47,765 bases of DNA from assembly GCA_018882895.1 (NCBI GenBank), contig VERF01000014.1, forward strand, positions 1 through 47,765, read 5' to 3'. Each line of letters begins with the position of its first letter. Position 1 is the first letter of the stretch. Source of the DNA: Candidatus Kapaibacterium sp. (GTDB lineage: Bacteria; Bacteroidota; Ignavibacteria; Kapaibacteriales; Kapaibacteriaceae). This document shows, piece after piece, positions 45,811-47,765 of the stretch. The notes under the pieces are model-generated. The model searched no databases. It was not told the origin of the DNA and saw only the letters and a list, made by a program, of their open reading frames with translations. The translations under genes and the position numbers were made by a program.

Positions 45811-47340
45811 CTAATTCTTCGGAACCGCTTTGCCGACCAGCCGAAGAACGCTCGCCGCTATCGACGGGAGCGTATCGGAATACGTGTAGATCACCACGTC
45901 AGCCAGCGACTCCTCGATGCCGTAGGGACTTCCGCAGGCCACAACTATGCATTTTCGATCGCCCTTCAGAGCGGCAATGATCTCGGGCAGTCGCGAAGTA
46001 GCGCCCAGCTCTCCACGGAAGGCAACGGCCTTTCCGAACACACCAAAGATCACCAGGTCGGCCTCGGTAATCCCCTCACTGAGCGATGCGCATTCATCGG
46101 CCGTGATCGAGAGGTCGACGTAGCCGAAGTCGACGTTCACATCGGCCCCTTGAGCGATGGACTGAAACCATGTGGTTGCCGATTCAACGCTGTGGTCATC
46201 AACAATGGCAAATGCCGCCACGTGCCGCGCCTGCATGATCGGCAGAAGCTCGGCCGCTCCGACCACACGCAGCGCCTCGTCTGCGGCCTGCAGCGCCACC
46301 AGCGCATGCGCATTCTGGTCCACCGGCGGCTGCTCGGCCCTTGCTGCCGCAGGAGCGTCGGCAGTGCGGAGTCCGGCGAATCGACGTGCTTGGTTCCATC
46401 GGAGCTCGCTCTGACTCAGACGTGCCTGGCTGATTTGGCCCGACTCAATGGCGGCGACCAATGCGTCGATCGCCTCGTCCGCATTCTCGGGCATGAGCAC
46501 AACATCGCAGCCGGCTTCGACGGCCAGAAGTGCGGCCTCGGCACTGGAGTAGCGCGACGTGATCGCGCCCATGTCGAGTGCGTCAGTGGTGACGAGTCCG
46601 TCAAAGCCCCACTGACCTCGTACGAGATCCGTGACAACCTTTGCAGACAGAGAGGCAGGTGCCGATGGGTCGAGAAAGGGCACCACGATATGTCCGATCA
46701 TCACACTTCGAACGCCCTCTTCGACGCACCCCCGGAAGGGAATGAACTCGCGCTCCCGAGCCACCTCGGGGTCAAGGTCGATGGTTGGTAGATCCCGATG
46801 GGAGTCCACATGCGTGTCCCCATGTCCGGGCACATGCTTGGCACAGGCCATGACGCCGCGCGACTGTGTTCCGCGCACGTAGGCGCGGGCATGCTCGGTC
46901 ACAACCTCAGGTGTCTGGCCGAAGCTCCGGGTGTTGACGATCGGATTCTTCGGGTTGGAATTGATATCGGCCACCGGAGCCCAGTTCCAATGCACCCCGA
47001 TGGCGCGCGCCTCTTCGGCGATTAGACCGGCAACCGTCTCGGTGGTCAAGGTCGAGCAGCGTCCCAAGGCCATGGCCCGCGGAAAGGCAATTCCGCCGTC
47101 GAGCCTCATCGGCAGGCCGTGCTCGTAGTCGGCAGCGATCAGCAGCCTGCGTCCGCCGCGCTGCTGCATCTGCTCGATCATCCGGGTGGTTTCTTCCAGG
47201 CCACCGAGGAACACCCCCACGCCCCCTACCCCACGGTCGATGAGACGTTCAATGGTGTGCCGGTATGTTGCGTCGTTCCAATGCCGCGCATCGGCACGGA
47301 TCATTACAAGCTGTGCCGCACGGCGGGTTGGACTTGCCAT
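45811..47340 (-). CDS. nagZ: Beta-N-acetylhexosaminidase, GH3 (NagZ-like)
   Basis: CAKHVPGHGDTHVDSHRDLPTIDLD catalytic signature; FDGLVTTDALDMGAIT. Confidence 0.94.
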   Translation of the reverse strand: MASPTRRAAQLVMIRADARHWNDATYRHTIERLIDRGVGGVGVFLGGLEETTRMIEQMQQRGGRRLLIAADYEHGLPMRLDGGIAFPRAMALGRCSTLTTETVAGLIAEEARAIGVHWNWAPVADINSNPKNPIVNTRSFGQTPEVVTEHARAYVRGTQSRGVMACAKHVPGHGDTHVDSHRDLPTIDLDPEVAREREFIPFRGCVEEGVRSVMIGHIVVPFLDPSAPASLSAKVVTDLVRGQWGFDGLVTTDALDMGAITSRYSSAEAALLAVEAGCDVVLMPENADEAIDALVAAIESGQISQARLSQSELRWNQARRFAGLRTADAPAAARAEQPPVDQNAHALVALQAADEALRVVGAAELLPIMQARHVAAFAIVDDHSVESATTWFQSIAQGADVNVDFGYVDLSITADECASLSEGITEADLVIFGVFGKAVAFRGELGATSRLPEIIAALKGDRKCIVVACGSPYGIEESLADVVIYTYSDTLPSIAASVLRLVGKAVPKN

Positions 47341-47373
47341 GGTTTGCTTCGAAGGATCGACCGCGCCGACGGG

Positions 47374-47765
47374 TCAGTCGGAGAAGATCACCGAGTCGCC
47401 CTCGAAGGAGCGGATCAGCGTGCGATAGGAATCCGGAATGCGCTCCGGGCGCTGCGTTGCCGGGTTGAGGTGCACCAGAACGCTGCTGGCCACGGCCAAG
47501 ATGGTTCCGTTCTCATGTCGGATGACGTGTTCGAAACCGAACGATGAATTCTTCACGAACGGCACGCGTGTATAGACCGTGTAGGGATCATCGAACTGCG
47601 CTGCGTAACGATACTCTATCGAGGTCTTGAGCACCACGAAGCGGTGCTTGGTCACAAACGAATCACGATCGATCGGCACACCGATATCACGGAAGTACTC
47701 AATGCGGGCCGCTTCCAGCCAGTAAAGGTACACGGCATTGTGCACGATGCTCTGACGGTCCACAT
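47374..47765 (-). CDS. Acyl-CoA thioesterase (4HBT/YbgC hotdog family), truncated by right edge
   Basis: DRQSIVHNAVYLYWLEAARIEYFRDIGV motif; the listed start is a GTG and the ORF appears to continue beyond the window. Confidence 0.88.
   Translation of the reverse strand, partial: VDRQSIVHNAVYLYWLEAARIEYFRDIGVPIDRDSFVTKHRFVVLKTSIEYRYAAQFDDPYTVYTRVPFVKNSSFGFEHVIRHENGTILAVASSVLVHLNPATQRPERIPDSYRTLIRSFEGDSVIFSD

Noticed and set aside
1-47765. tRNA or rRNA genes
   Set aside because: No recognisable tRNA cloverleaf or rRNA-conserved segment noticed; not exhaustively folded.

Overview
The window reads as about 47.8 kb of a chromosome from a Bacteroidota/Chlorobi-type bacterium (possibly Kapabacteria/Ignavibacteria-like). 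That assignment is inferred from T9SS-type C-terminal sorting domains and TAnnTTTG-like promoter elements. The left half (about 1-26 kb) is accessory: IgGFc-binding-like secreted proteins with T9SS tails, a decayed IS66 element, a SUMF1-type lipoprotein, an intact hipBA toxin-antitoxin pair, a Crp/SDR/hydrolase cluster, a GH31 enzyme, an SGNH hydrolase, a 1607-aa PKD/IgGFc protein coupled to a tandem-OmpA protein, a beta-helix protein, an FMN-reductase pseudogene and a CHAP amidase. The right half contains an HTH/coiled-coil/TSUP operon, an alpha/beta hydrolase, a mosaic of hairpin repeats, aspA, a beta-CASP MBL nuclease, an ABC exporter, accA, a minus-strand polysaccharide operon (GT2, sugar transferase, flippase, SLBB exporter, wecB, wecC-like, rfbB), nagZ and a thioesterase. 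The most unusual signal is a non-palindromic oligomer, AAGGGGC/AAGGGGGC (consensus about YAAGGGG(G)CT). I counted it by eye about 47 times on both strands, roughly one per kb, against about 7 expected under a uniform base model. It is absent from the IS66 remnant and sparse in the accessory left end, so it could be an uptake-sequence-like or other genome-signature motif. Other notable items are a hipBA operator pair, divergent leaderless-type promoters, a GT2 fused to a sugar-transferase domain that lacks its catalytic core, and an orphan IS630 HTH half translationally coupled to a coiled-coil protein.
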